Part shown: piece by piece, positions 1 to 10,793 of the stretch
Layout of the letters: each line of letters opens with the position of its first letter
Position numbering within the stretch: the stretch's first letter is position 1
NCBI GenBank assembly: GCA_033816765.1
Contig: CM066287.1
Coordinates: forward strand, 5,332,001 to 5,396,000
DNA length: 64,000 nucleotides
Direction of reading: 5' to 3'
DNA from: Nothopassalora personata
Taxonomy: Eukaryota > Ascomycota > Dothideomycetes > Mycosphaerellales > Mycosphaerellaceae
Position numbers and translations under genes: made by a program
Notes under the pieces: generated by a model
What the model was told of the DNA's origin: nothing
What the model saw: the letters and a program-made list of their open reading frames with translations, nothing else
Database searches by the model: none

Positions 1-74
1 CATCACCCATCAACCGTGACCGTGACCGCCACGGTTTCACGACACGAACAGAGCAAGAGCTCGACAGCTCGCTC

Positions 75-2018
75 ATGTCCGCTACATCGAGGATTGCATC
101 CCAAGTCCCGGGTGCATACTCCCAAGATACTATCGGTCGTTCTCAGTCTCAACCTCAAGAACGCCAAAGCCGTCGAGCGAGTCCAAAGCCATCGGTGTCC
201 TACCCGGTTCTACCACCACGCGCCCCGACACCACCACTGCCAGCACCGAAGCCTGTGAAGGCTAAGGTGGGACCGAGTCCGCTACAACAGATGGAGTCCG
301 CGGCAGAGCGAGAAGAACCGGAAGAGGACTACATCGACATGAATAACTTCGTCAACCACAACACCGACTACTACGAAGCGGAGGATTATCGGGCAGTCAC
401 CGCGAACGACTTCATCTCCAAAGTGCGGAAGCACCCAAACACCTGGCTGCAGGCCCTTAAGGATATGGGCGCCACGCTCATGGAAATTCAGGACAACTAC
501 GAACAGCTCGAGAACGTCTACAACCAGGACCAGGCTACCCACAGGAAGATCGTCAAGAATCTAAATAGCAAGATCTCTGATCTTCGCCAAGAAAACGACA
601 CTGCGGTCGGCAAGCTCGACACCGCAGCAGATCAGATCGAGGACCTGAATGAGAAGCTGAAGCAGGCACAGGAAGAAGCCAGAATCCACCTTGCCAACCT
701 CAAGTCCGCGGAGACCGACTGTGACGGTTTCATGGACGACATCGACGAACGTGACAACACCATTAAGCAGATGGCAGATCGCATCACGCAGCTGGAAGCA
801 CAGGTCGGCGCTACCGGTGCAGCACCTAAGCCTGCTAAGGGTACAGGCCTTCGTGAGAGCCGTCGCACCACCCCACAAGTCGAAAACGCATACAGCACCA
901 ACGGTGGACTGTTCGGCAACGGAGACGGAGGTCGCACTATTCGTGAGACCGGCATTCGCACTCCTGCCCCGGGCATCAACCGGAGTGTTCGCCCAACACC
1001 TGCGCTGTCAACGTCCTCTTCGTACTTCTACCAGTCCAAAACAAAGCGCGATCACCCCGAGAAGTTCGACAACAACGGCAAGCCACCGTACAAGAACTGG
1101 AAGATCGCTATGGATGGTAAGATTCGCGCGTCTTATGATGAGAGCACGCCCATGTTCGAGATCCTCGATTACGTCCGCGACCGCACTTCCGGCTTCCCTT
1201 TCGACTTCACGGACGCCAACATCAACAGCGAAGCTTGGGAGTCATTGGAACAGATGTGGGCAGATCTCGACAAGCAGTTCGGTGACAAGGACACAGTAGA
1301 GAAGGCGCAAGCAGAGCTCGCCAACCTGAAGATGGTGAACACCGAGACCTTCACCGCATTTGTCACTAAGTACAAGACTCTATGTTTGAAGGCAGGAGAA
1401 GAGATGTCATCCCGCAAGCTGTGGACACGTCTCACACCTAAGTGGCAGAACGAGCTCAAGAAGGAGCGTGGTGACTCTTTCGCCGAGTTCCAACAAGCTG
1501 GCTACGATCTCGAGGAGAGTGATCAGCTCATCAAGATGTACAAGCCCGAAGCACCGGCTCCCCCTACAGGCAATGGCAATGGCAACCGCAACACCCGTGG
1601 CCGCGGTGGCAGCGCACTAGGCAACACTACCATCATCGGTAATGCCGCCATGACCACATCCAACACCGAGACCGGCAACGAGCGAAAGAACAAGAAGCGC
1701 AGCGAGCCAGTTACCCGCATCCTGCCTGCCTCTTGGAAAGTGGTCGGTCAATTGACCAAGGAACAGAAGGAAGCAATGGCAGCTAATGGCTAATGCTGGC
1801 GCTGTCGTCGTACCGACCGTACGCACGTCTTGCCACAGGATCCAGCTTGCCCCTTCCACTACAACAAGGGCAATTGGGACTTCAGCAACCTCATTACTAG
1901 AGAGATGAGCGTCGACGAGTTCCGCCGTCAGCATGGTGTGGGCGACACTACTCGCCTCGCCGCCCTTGCCACCGAAGCACCAACAGCAGCCCCCGACCAG
2001 GGAAATGCTCAGGCTTAG
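75..2018 (+). CDS. gag: Gag polyprotein of element A, interrupted by one in-frame TAA
   Basis: Structural capsid/nucleocapsid polyprotein that would form the retrotransposon particle. The open part is 572 codons (75-1790): a basic/proline-rich N-terminus, a predicted coiled coil around residues 140-240 (repeated charged heptads), then a capsid-like retrotransposon gag domain at about residues 320-480 and a Gly/Asn/Arg-rich stretch. A TAA at 1791-1793 ends it, yet the same frame continues to a TAG at 2016-2018 and encodes a Cys/His cluster (C-x2-C-x6-H-x7-C, starting at 1794) that looks like the missing nucleocapsid zinc finger. The stop is one C-to-T change from CAA (Gln) in a CpA context, the RIP signature; programmed readthrough is the alternative. 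The start at 75 is the first ATG in frame in the window and is uncertain because the 5' leader is cut. Confidence 0.85.
2000..2006 (+). promoter_or_regulatory. Candidate -1 ribosomal frameshift heptamer (GGGAAAT)
   Basis: The heptamer fits the X_XXY_YYZ slippery consensus in the correct gag phase (G GGA AAT) and lies 9 bases before the extended gag stop at 2016. The pol frame is -1 relative to gag and is open across this point and upstream, so a -1 slip here would join gag to pol. -1 frameshifting is known in many retroelements. No downstream pseudoknot was modelled. Confidence 0.5.
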
Positions 2019-2068
2019 AGTCAAGTCGCGACCCTAAGCCTTGCTCAAACGAAGAACATGAAGAAGAG

Positions 2069-5000
2069 ATGAACCTTTGCACCCTAAGAGATGACGATTA
2101 TGACAACAACGAACTTGCACTGTCTTGTGCCGAGACAGCAGGAGGCATCCAGAACGTCACTGTCCAGCCTAGACAGGGCAAACACCTTGTATGCTCTGCA
2201 AAGGTACACAGTAGACTAGGACCTCATAATGCAAAAAGTTTGATCGACACAGGCGCAACAGACCTCTTCATCCATAACAACTTCGTGCGCACACATCACC
2301 TTGACCTTATCCCTCTTGCGAAACCTAAGCGTTTGCGACTTGCGGACGGGCACCGCTCTATGATAACACATGCAGTCCTCGTCACCCTGGACGTCGGAGC
2401 ACATCGCGACCAGGATCTGTACTACGTTACAGACCTTGACACATATGACATCGTCATCGGAATGTCATGGCTAGAACAACATGACCCCGAGATCAGCTTC
2501 AAGAACAGGACAATGACCTTCAACAGCACGAACTGCTGCTTGAACCATAACTTCAGAAGTCTGGTCTGCGTCGTAACAATAGATCGTCGCGGCAAGACCC
2601 ACAACGTCGACCCTGACTTTCACAGCTCTGATGATATCGACATCGTCAGTGCGCAAGCGTTCATGAAGATGTCAAAGGATAAGGACAATCAGCTCTTTGC
2701 CCTTTGGCCTGAAGACCTAACACCACCACCTGACGACGTCCCACCCGAACCACCCGATAAGCCGCCACCGCAAGATCCGTTTGGGGGGGAGGGAGAACAA
2801 CTTTCATGCTTCGCGATGGCGCCAGAGGACTGGGAACGCTTCATGACAGCGTGCAAGAAGTCGAACCCAGAAGAAAAGCTGCCAGCAGTGCTTAAGGATC
2901 TAGCTCTGTACTTCAAGCACAAGTCGGAGTTTGTACTGCCTGAGCATGGTCCTAGTGACCATGAGATTAAGCTCAAACCAGGTACTACACCGCCTTATCG
3001 CAAGATGATCCCAATGAATGCTGAGCAGTTGGCCGTGGTACGGAAGTTTCTCGACGATGGCCTTGCAAACGGTTCATTGCAAGAAAGCAAGTCGCCCTGC
3101 GCATCACCACTGCTCATTGTCAAGAAGCCTGGTGGTGGACTGCGCGTATGCGTCGATTACAGAGCATTGAACGCCCTCACGATTAAGGACCGATATCCTA
3201 TTCCTTTGATCCGAGAAACCCTGGATCGTCTGGCTAAGGCCAAGATGTTCTCGAAACTCGACATCGTAGCAGCATTCAACAACCTTCGCATTGCGCATGG
3301 ACAGGAATGGCTGACAGCCTTCATCACAAGATATGGCCTCTACGAGTTCAAGGTTATGCCGTTCGGGCTCTGCAACGGGCCAAGCAGTTGGCAGAGACGA
3401 ATCAATGAAGTACTGCGAGAGTACCTCGATCGGTTCTGCACAGTCTATCTTGACGATGTTCTCATCTACAGCGACAGCGAAGAAGAACATGTCCAGCACG
3501 TACGAGCAGTCATTAAGAAAGTAGGCGAAGCCGGTATGCCTATCGACATTGACAAGAGCGAATTCTTCGTCAAGAAGATCAAGTACCTTGGCCTTATTGT
3601 CACTACCGAAGGTATCGAGATGGATCCAGTTAAGGTTGAAGCAATCCAGAACTGGGAGACACCCCGGAACGTCAAGGACGTCCTTGCGTTCCTCGGGTTC
3701 AGTGGTTTCTACAGACGCTTCATCTATGAGTATTCAAGAGTCGTGCGCAAGCTCACAGCACTGACAAAGAAAGATACACCCTGGCAGTGGGACGAGGGAT
3801 GCCAGCAAGCATTCGATAAGCTGAAGAAGCGATTCGTCTCAGCACCAATCCTGGCACACTTCCAACCAGGACTGGAAGTTTGGATTGAGACGGATGCGTC
3901 AGACTACGTAACTGCAGGCGTTCTGTCCCAGAAGCACCCAGATCCGGAGAAGGAAGGCGAGTTTCTGCTCAAGCCGATAGCCTACTTCTCCAAGAAGATG
4001 AGTCCGCAAGAATGCAACTACGACATCTACGACAAGGAGCTGCTCGCTATTGTCAAGACGTTCGAAGAATGGCAGTACGAACTAGTGCCAGAGGCGGATG
4101 ACCAGAAACCCATCCGAGTGCTGTCAGATCACAAGAACCTGGAGTGGTTTATGTCCACGAAGCAACTCAACCAGCGCCAGGCTAGGTGGGCCGAGTTCCT
4201 GTCACAATTCAACTTCAAGATCACGTATCGACCGGGCGTCCAGGGCACCAAACCGGACAGCCTGACGAGACGCTCCCAAGACCTGCCTGAAGGGATTGAT
4301 GCACGGACACAGTACCGCGAACAAACCATCTTGAAGCCGGATAACCTGGATATAGTCTCCGCATTCGCAATCACCACGGACCCGCCTACAGAACCTCGAC
4401 GAAGCGCTAGGCTGGCCAACAAAGCGAACGACGAGAATGCGGACGACGAGAATGCGAACATCCCCGAAGTCCCAAAAGATGACGAGCATAAGGCACCTGA
4501 ACAAGCGCTAGAAGACGGGTCAGATCTGGCGACAGTCCCTGACCAGCCAACGCCCAACGAGCCAGACACTCCCAAGGAAGACTGGCCGGAGTTGCAGCAA
4601 CCAGCAGACTCGGACGACAACGTGCTCTCAATGCTCAATACAGCTTACAAGGACCCACGCTTCAGCATGCGTATGAAGCGCCTTCAGAAAGATCTCCGCG
4701 ACCGCAAGACGTCTGAGTTTCTGCAACAGCGCAAGATTACAGCTTCAGAGTGCCGCATGCAAGACGGGAGGCTGTACGTGAACAACAGGCTGTTTGTGCC
4801 GGAATACCGCAACCTACGCACAAAGATAGTGCAGAGCTACCATGACGCGCCTCTTGCTGGGCATCAAGGCATGGCACGCACACACGAACTGATTCTACGC
4901 CATGACCTATGGTGGCCTTTCATGCAGAAAGACATCACCCAATACGTGCGCAACTGCTACATCTGTAGGAGATCAACACCGTCTCGTTCACGGTACCAAG

Positions 5001-6574
5001 GGACGCTCTCCGCCCATCGTACACCACCGGACGTCTGGAAACACGTCGCCATGGACTTCATAGTCGACCTGCCGCCTAGCAAATCTCGCAGAGATGGCAA
5101 GACATACACCAATATCCTGACAGTAACAGACATGCTCTCCAAGCAGGTGCACTTCATCCCTACGGACCGTATGGATGCAGAACACACAGCTGACCTGTAC
5201 TACCATTACATTATGCCCCATCACGGCGTCGCAGAAATATTTGTGTCAGACCGCGGGACGCAGTTTGTAAGCGCCTTCTGGGAACGACTCTGCCAGCGGC
5301 TCGGCATCAAACAAAACCTGTCAACTTCCTTCCACCCAGAGACCGACGGTCAATCGGAGCGAACTAACCAAGCGTTAGAGCAATACTTGCGAGCTTTCAG
5401 TAACTATCTCCAGGACGACTGGGTTAACTGGCTGCCGACCGCGGAATTCGCGATGAACAACCATGTAGCTGCCAGCACAGGCGTTACACCATTCTTTGCG
5501 AACACAGGAAGGCACCCGAGCTTAGGGATGAATGTGAAGCCATCTGAAGCCCGTCCACAAGTCACGGCAGACAAGGTGAAACAGCTTGATGCAGCCGACA
5601 CCTTTGCAGACAACCTCAGAGACTTTGAGCAATTCACACAGGCCGTGCTCGAGCAAATGCGAGCGGAGCACGCTTGGACCCAAGCCAAGAACACGGATCA
5701 AGCTAATGTGGCACGTGCACCCGCACCAAATTTCCAAAAGGGCGACAAAGTCTTCCTCGACGCACGCAACATCCGCACTACACGACCATCCAAGAAACTC
5801 GACAGTAAAGCATTCGGTCCCTTCGAAGTCGTCGAGCCTATTGGGCGCCGTTCCTACCGCCTGCGATTCCCACCTAACTCTGATCTCGCCCACCTCCACG
5901 ATGTTTTCCACTCGAGTCTCCTACGCCGCGCACCCGAAGACCCGCTGCCTGGACAGCACCTGCCGCCGCCGCCGCCGCTCGAAATAGTAAGAGATGGTAA
6001 AGAATCGACTGAATGGGAAGTTCAAGAGGTGGTTGACTCAAGGATAAAATACCGCAAAGTCTGGTACAAGGTTTTGTGGAAGGACGGCACAATGAGCGAA
6101 CGCCCATACACCTCACTGCTGCCAGGTGCTGAGGAGCTGGTGCAAGAATTTCACCGCGCATACCCAGACAAGCCACGACCTACGGAGGTTGACGATGAGT
6201 TCATGGCGCACGTATTTAGCGTCTCAGTTTATGGTCTCGCAGTGATCTCCGGAGACGCCACACCGCCTACGAAGTCCACGCCTCCTTTCTACTCACTCGC
6301 AGAAGGCATTCGGCTGGATGGAAGTTCTTCAAAGCGGCCTACCTCTTCAATGGGTGAGACCATGCAACAACACTCGCACACCAGCAGTCAGCCGTCATAT
6401 GATGAGCAGCGAACAAGCAATACCAGCAAGCACGCAAGTGCAACTGGCACGCAACGCAATAGCCTGAACGACGTCGCAGGAGCTCGTCTCGTGGAGGGGG
6501 GGGTACTGTCACGAAGCGACCTTGATTTGGATGTTCGGTCACGTGATCAGGGTCACGTGATCTCCCGGCGCTAG
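2069..6574 (+). CDS. pol: Pol polyprotein of element A (PR-RT-RH-INT-chromodomain)
   Basis: 1,501 codons from the first ATG; the frame is open further upstream, so the real N-terminus may come from frameshifting out of gag. Aspartic protease: DTG at residues 60-62. Reverse transcriptase: about 330-500 with the catalytic YLDD at 460-463. RNase H: first catalytic Asp near 609 in an ETDAS motif, ending before a Glu/Asp-rich linker (about 770-850). Integrase: HHCC zinc-binding region from His925/His933, then catalytic D996, D1061 and E1097, giving the classic 35-residue D-E spacing. A chromodomain-like segment lies at about 1315-1375, which in related elements targets heterochromatin. The last 110 residues are low-complexity, and the stop lies 67 bp inside the 3' LTR. 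No frameshift or internal stop is present, so this copy could be active or a recent donor. Confidence 0.95.
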   Translation: MNLCTLRDDDYDNNELALSCAETAGGIQNVTVQPRQGKHLVCSAKVHSRLGPHNAKSLIDTGATDLFIHNNFVRTHHLDLIPLAKPKRLRLADGHRSMITHAVLVTLDVGAHRDQDLYYVTDLDTYDIVIGMSWLEQHDPEISFKNRTMTFNSTNCCLNHNFRSLVCVVTIDRRGKTHNVDPDFHSSDDIDIVSAQAFMKMSKDKDNQLFALWPEDLTPPPDDVPPEPPDKPPPQDPFGGEGEQLSCFAMAPEDWERFMTACKKSNPEEKLPAVLKDLALYFKHKSEFVLPEHGPSDHEIKLKPGTTPPYRKMIPMNAEQLAVVRKFLDDGLANGSLQESKSPCASPLLIVKKPGGGLRVCVDYRALNALTIKDRYPIPLIRETLDRLAKAKMFSKLDIVAAFNNLRIAHGQEWLTAFITRYGLYEFKVMPFGLCNGPSSWQRRINEVLREYLDRFCTVYLDDVLIYSDSEEEHVQHVRAVIKKVGEAGMPIDIDKSEFFVKKIKYLGLIVTTEGIEMDPVKVEAIQNWETPRNVKDVLAFLGFSGFYRRFIYEYSRVVRKLTALTKKDTPWQWDEGCQQAFDKLKKRFVSAPILAHFQPGLEVWIETDASDYVTAGVLSQKHPDPEKEGEFLLKPIAYFSKKMSPQECNYDIYDKELLAIVKTFEEWQYELVPEADDQKPIRVLSDHKNLEWFMSTKQLNQRQARWAEFLSQFNFKITYRPGVQGTKPDSLTRRSQDLPEGIDARTQYREQTILKPDNLDIVSAFAITTDPPTEPRRSARLANKANDENADDENANIPEVPKDDEHKAPEQALEDGSDLATVPDQPTPNEPDTPKEDWPELQQPADSDDNVLSMLNTAYKDPRFSMRMKRLQKDLRDRKTSEFLQQRKITASECRMQDGRLYVNNRLFVPEYRNLRTKIVQSYHDAPLAGHQGMARTHELILRHDLWWPFMQKDITQYVRNCYICRRSTPSRSRYQGTLSAHRTPPDVWKHVAMDFIVDLPPSKSRRDGKTYTNILTVTDMLSKQVHFIPTDRMDAEHTADLYYHYIMPHHGVAEIFVSDRGTQFVSAFWERLCQRLGIKQNLSTSFHPETDGQSERTNQALEQYLRAFSNYLQDDWVNWLPTAEFAMNNHVAASTGVTPFFANTGRHPSLGMNVKPSEARPQVTADKVKQLDAADTFADNLRDFEQFTQAVLEQMRAEHAWTQAKNTDQANVARAPAPNFQKGDKVFLDARNIRTTRPSKKLDSKAFGPFEVVEPIGRRSYRLRFPPNSDLAHLHDVFHSSLLRRAPEDPLPGQHLPPPPPLEIVRDGKESTEWEVQEVVDSRIKYRKVWYKVLWKDGTMSERPYTSLLPGAEELVQEFHRAYPDKPRPTEVDDEFMAHVFSVSVYGLAVISGDATPPTKSTPPFYSLAEGIRLDGSSSKRPTSSMGETMQQHSHTSSQPSYDEQRTSNTSKHASATGTQRNSLNDVAGARLVEGGVLSRSDLDLDVRSRDQGHVISRR
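6493..6503 (+). other. Polypurine tract of element A
   Basis: Purine run (GGA followed by eight G) 3 bp before the TG that opens the 3' LTR. This is the expected plus-strand primer site of an LTR retrotransposon. Confidence 0.75.
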
Positions 6575-6698
6575 CGCGACGCCTCGGCGCTTTGCTTTAT
6601 CTTTCGTACTTCGCGCGTTACCTCTAGATACTTCGTCTAACTACGTCTCTATTCCCTACACCCTACGTTTCCCTCTTACACTCGTAGGCCTCGTGTCA
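6507..6698 (+). repeat. 3' LTR of element A
   Basis: About 192 bp starting TGTCACG and ending CGTGTCA, with the TG...CA ends of an LTR, directly after the polypurine tract. The right edge is supported because homology to the other LTR copy of element B (25454 onward) begins at 6699. The 5' partner is outside the window, so the length cannot be checked by comparison. Confidence 0.7.
6537..6562 (+). promoter_or_regulatory. Duplicated CACGTG E-box in the LTR of element A
   Basis: The 12-mer GGTCACGTGATC occurs twice (6537-6548 and 6551-6562) with a 2-bp spacer, each with a CACGTG core. Such E-boxes bind fungal bHLH factors (Cbf1/Pho4/SREBP class). The position, about 30 bp into the LTR, would be U3, where enhancers lie. 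A role in transcription is inferred. Confidence 0.5.
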
Positions 6699-6850
6699 CT
6701 TAATAGCTATACTAGTCCCGCTAGCTCACCTAAATGTCTAATCAAACCTAAATAAAATAGGGGCAAGTTAGACCTAAGGTACCCTCCCTCTAAACCTAAG
6801 GTTAACATAACTAAACCTAAGGTTAACATAACTAATTAGTCGTTAATATA
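6699..6850 (-). repeat. 3' LTR of element B (part; split by element A)
   Basis: Aligns as a direct repeat with 25454-25587 (shared block starts CTTAATAGCTATACTA and ends GTCGTTAATA). It carries a local tandem duplication of a roughly 20-bp unit (AACCTAAGGTTAACATAACT) absent from the other copy. The outer part of this LTR should lie left of element A, outside the window. Confidence 0.75.
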
Positions 6851-6860
6851 TCCTCCCCCA
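6851..6860 (-). other. Polypurine tract of element B
   Basis: Reads TGGGGGAGGA on the - strand, immediately before the left LTR, where a - strand element should have its plus-strand primer. Confidence 0.65.
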
Positions 6861-7019
6861 TTACGAACCTGTCCTTAGGTTCTAAAGTAGTAAGCCCGGG
6901 CATTATAGGTAGCTCAATTAGTCGCTATAAGCTAAGGTGGTCTTATAGCAGTATAGTAGCTCACCCTACCATTTAGCTTAACATATAAGATGTTAGGCAG
7001 TCCTAGGGCCTACTAGCGA

Positions 7020-10000
7020 CAGTTTATGAAGATCGAAAGGATCCTTCTAATAGAGACCGTAATAATAACGTTAATAACCGCGACTCGCATCCGTCGTACT
7101 GTACTAACGTATGCTACGAAACTAGCGAGGGAATAGACAGCTATGTTAGCACTAATCGAGCGGGCTAGATAGTCAAATAACGTAAACGCCACTTATAAGA
7201 CAAGTGAGCGTTAGTACTAGTAACCTAATAAATCTAAGGACGAATCTACCGCGTAGCTAGAAGGTGAGTTAAGGGAAGATAAGTAACTATAAGAAACAAG
7301 TAAGATCTAAGGACTAGAAGCACCTGTACCCGAAGCATTAGAACTAGAATCAGAACTAGAATTAGGACTAGAATCCTATAGGCTATAGCTATAGCCGGAA
7401 ATCAACTAGAAACTAGGAGCCTATAGACCTACACTAACTACTCAGTTCTACTTAGTCTCATACAACTCCTTTGTCTAGACCTACTCGTTGTCGTAGCTAA
7501 CACTAGTCTTACTAGACGCGTCCCTAAGTAGCTAGTTAGTGAAGTTTCTATAGTAGTTGCGGAAGAAGCTCTTATTACGCCCTTCGCTTATAAAGCATAT
7601 CTACTCGAGAGTAGTAACTAAGCTAAGCTACTTATCTATTATTTTCATAGCTCGGACGCGCTAATTATGCATCTTCTTATAGAAGAGCTCCGAGTCTAGG
7701 CGGACCGTAGCATTAAGCCACCTTCTAGCATTAAGGATAACTTCGTTATCGTTCTAAGACTTTAAACCCGCTAGGGCATCGGATAGAGGGCTAATACTAC
7801 TAAGGTGTACGGCCGTAGGAAAAGGATAGCCGGGTACTAGGCGTTAATACTCAAATCCTACAGCGCTCTCACTTAGCGTCTTAAAGTTACGATAGAGGTC
7901 TATTACCTAGTGCATGCTCTAGCTTCTCTAGAGTTCGAGATAGTTATCGTCGCGGATCTCGATAAAGTAAGGGTTAATCTAACGTAGTGTCCTCTTATGT
8001 GCGGCCTACCTTATTAGAACGCCTATAGTAGTTACCCGCATTTACCTAGCGCTTAGGTCCTCTCTAAACCAGCTAATGCTATTCTTGCTTAGGTAATTTT
8101 AGACCCTAACCGAGAAGAAACGCTTAAATCGGCCGTCTTCTATGCAGTCGTTAATCTAGTACTACTAGATAAACTCTCTAGCATTCCCTTTCTTATAAAA
8201 ACCGTGTAAAAACTCCGGCCTACTTATGCCCTCTAAGTTAAGAGAGTATAGTATGTTAAGCCGGTTACTAGTCTAGTAGTTTTCAATTTCGAGGTTTAAG
8301 TCGACCCTAGTATACTGTACTATAGTGTTCGCGTCACCCCCCTAATAAGCCCTATTAAAGCTAAAAATCGTAGGCCTAGGGAAGGAGATAAACCGAGTGC
8401 AGTACTAAGGGTGTAGCGCTACTTATAAGAGCCATAGCCCGGGGTCTTATCGCATAATCTATTAGCTTAGAGAATACTACATGTTCTAGTAGACGCCGCC
8501 GTTACTAACCTTGTTCAATTCTCGTAGGTGCTATCGGTACACGTCGAATTCTCGACTTATTATTTCTCTAACTAATTTAACCCGCGGTGCCAGTTTAGCG
8601 TCATTATACTAGTACAGTATGTTACTATTAATGTAGGTACCGGTACTATTAAGATCGGCTTAGTTAGCTTCATTAATGCCGAATTTATCGAGGATCTAGT
8701 TATAGTTAGCATGCGTAACGATGCCACTCGTAGTGCCGACCTTGCCTCGAACGCGGAGGTAGCTAAGCGGGTTAATAGTCTTCTAACTACGCTTATTAGG
8801 GCGAAACTACGATCCATTCTTTACCTTAATAGCTGAAAAACTCTTGCCTTTAAAGAGCTAGTCTTAGACCTTAAGCGCGCGCTTACATAGGGTATTAGCG
8901 GTAATACCGGGATTCGTAACGAAGTGGAGGGCCTTATAGTAGAAATCTCGAACATGCTAATCGTACATTATAGCGCTAACCTTACTATCCCTCTTAAGAA
9001 CGTCCGAGATAGTATATTCGAGCATCTTAAGGCCCGCCATCCGGTGCTTAGGTAGCTAGTTAATGCTATCTACATTAATCGAGTTTCTAAACTTAATACT
9101 ATAATACCGCTTATTGTAGGTACAGTTAGCGCGCTTAATCCGGAGGGCCTCGTCTTCTTATAGGATCTAATCCTTAAAGACTAATACATCCCTAATTATA
9201 GCCGAAGGTAACATAGTAAGTATCGGATTACTATTCTTAGTTAGGGCCGGAGTAGATCGTAGGGTGCTAACCGGTGTACCTAGCGGACTGCCCTCGCGTA
9301 TAGGTACGCTATCTAGCGTTCGGTTAGGCGAGGATCGAGCAGGCGCAGTTATGCCCTTACCTATACTCTCGCCTATGCGGAGCTACTTAAGTCGACTCGA
9401 CTTACGACTACCTCTCGATAGGACTATAGGCTAGGTAGAGGCTAGTGGAGTTAGCGTAGTACTCTTTACACGTCCTTTACCTTTACTACCCGGTAGCTAA
9501 CGTAGCTAAGGCTATTATTAGCTAGATGGTCTAGGTTGAGCTATACTGTCCTCCGGGGACGCGGACTTCTTAGTAATAGTACCCTCTAGAAAGTATAGAA
9601 GGCTATCCTTATAGACGGCTAGGCGGTGTCTTCTAATGATCTCCCTACTCTTAGCCGACTCCGGATTAATGCTGCGTGCTTTAGCTTCCCTATCGCACCG
9701 GGTAAGATTACTAGGCTCTAGAATTCGCTTACGATCTATGCCCTTACGGCCGATCCTTATACGCTAGATTAGTGCCCTCTAAATTCTACTAATAGCCCTA
9801 CTATAATCTAGGTACTTGTTAATGAAGGCCGTAAACTAGCGGCGCCCGCTATTAGTACTATAAAGCTCGGAGATAACGCGTCGATTAAGAATCTTATTGT
9901 CTATCTACTGTAGCTAGTAGCGGGTAAGCGTAGCTCGAAGAGTCTTATCTCGGTTACGAATCTCTAAACCGGTCTTACGAATCTTACCGACGATAGGAAA

Positions 10001-10309
10001 TAAGATATCAAGCTTCTTATTACTAAGGAATTTATCCTAGTAGCTCTTGCCTATGCCGCTCTCAACTTCCTCGAAAAATAGGTTAACCTAGACGGAGTAG
10101 TCTTCGAACACCTTCTCGAAGCCCTTATAGAAGTCCTTTAACACCTCGACCCGCTTCTAAGGACTGAGCTCTCGGAACATAACATTAGCGGCGGACTTCG
10201 GCGTGTTCGTGTTAGTAAGGACATACTTAACGTTATCCGGTAGGCGAAGAGACTCGAACAAGGTCTAAGGTAGGCGGGTAAGACTAGTAATAGTACTAGT
10301 AAGCGCTAT
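7020..10309 (-). pseudogene. Unrecognised ~1,100-codon decayed reading frame (ORF X)
   Basis: One frame on the - strand can be followed from about 10309 (an ATA that could be a mutated ATG) to a TAG near 7020. Its stops are nearly all TAG or TAA, as expected for mutated Gln and Trp codons. Between stops it reads like a real protein: Lys/Arg/Glu-rich helical N-terminus, a central part (about 9.2-7.5 kb) with many aromatic residues and motifs such as SWFREDLSAR and LHPQYC, and a Ser/Asn-rich tail ending near 7.3 kb. I see no reverse transcriptase, DDE transposase, tyrosine recombinase or helicase motif. It lies downstream of B's integrase on the same strand, so it is either an extra ORF of B or a separate insertion. 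The function is unknown. Confidence 0.65.
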
Positions 10310-10793
10310 GCTCGAGCTAGCCGGGCGTAACGATAGACTAGCTAAAGCTATAATAACTAGGATTTGCTATTAGTGAGATCGTAAGAGCTAGCTATCTCGT
10401 AGTGCTACTCTAGAGTAATAGTAAGCTTTAAAAGCTTAGTATTAGGGTAGGGGCTTCGAAGAAGGTTAAGGTCGTAAAGAGAGAGAGAGGCTAAAGAACC
10501 GTCTAATGTGTGTAGTAGTAGATGGATGTGTTAGTAGCTCTAGTAATAGTGTTAGTGTTTAAAGAAAAAGAGAGGAAGTAGTAGGTAGAGAGCTACGCTT
10601 AAGTATGCCTCTTAGCGTATGTCCCTATAACCGTTGTAAGGTAGTAGCGCCGAGACCGGTCTTATAAGTAGTAAGAGCAGTACTATTAAGGTTACACTAA
10701 AGGTCCGATAACCCTGTATGTAACCGAAAACTAGTGCTAGTAACTACCTAGGTAAGCATTCGGTAGGGGCATGCTACGCTATTACGTAATCCG

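Larger units (their letters stand above)
1..6698 (+). mobile_element. Ty3/gypsy chromovirus A, nearly intact, 5' end cut by window
   Basis: LTR retrotransposon with gag, then protease, reverse transcriptase, RNase H, integrase and a chromodomain-like tail, then a G-rich polypurine tract and a 3' LTR. The domain order with integrase after RNase H is diagnostic of Ty3/gypsy, and the chromodomain-like end places it with chromoviruses. The 5' LTR and primer-binding site are outside the window. Unlike everything from about 6.7 to 34.8 kb, the coding part is not depleted in CpA/TpG and its frames are long, so this is a young copy. Sequence 6699 onward matches the LTR of the decayed element B starting exactly at the base after A's terminal TCA, so A appears to have inserted inside that older LTR. 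Confidence 0.93.

Noticed and set aside
8572..8817. 81-codon open frame on the - strand in the RIP block
   Set aside because: It lies in a different frame from the long decayed ORF X that covers the same bases; a shadow created by few stops.
7020..10309. Calling ORF X a known transposase or captain recombinase
   Set aside because: None of the catalytic motifs I could look for (DDE, tyrosine recombinase, reverse transcriptase) is readable.
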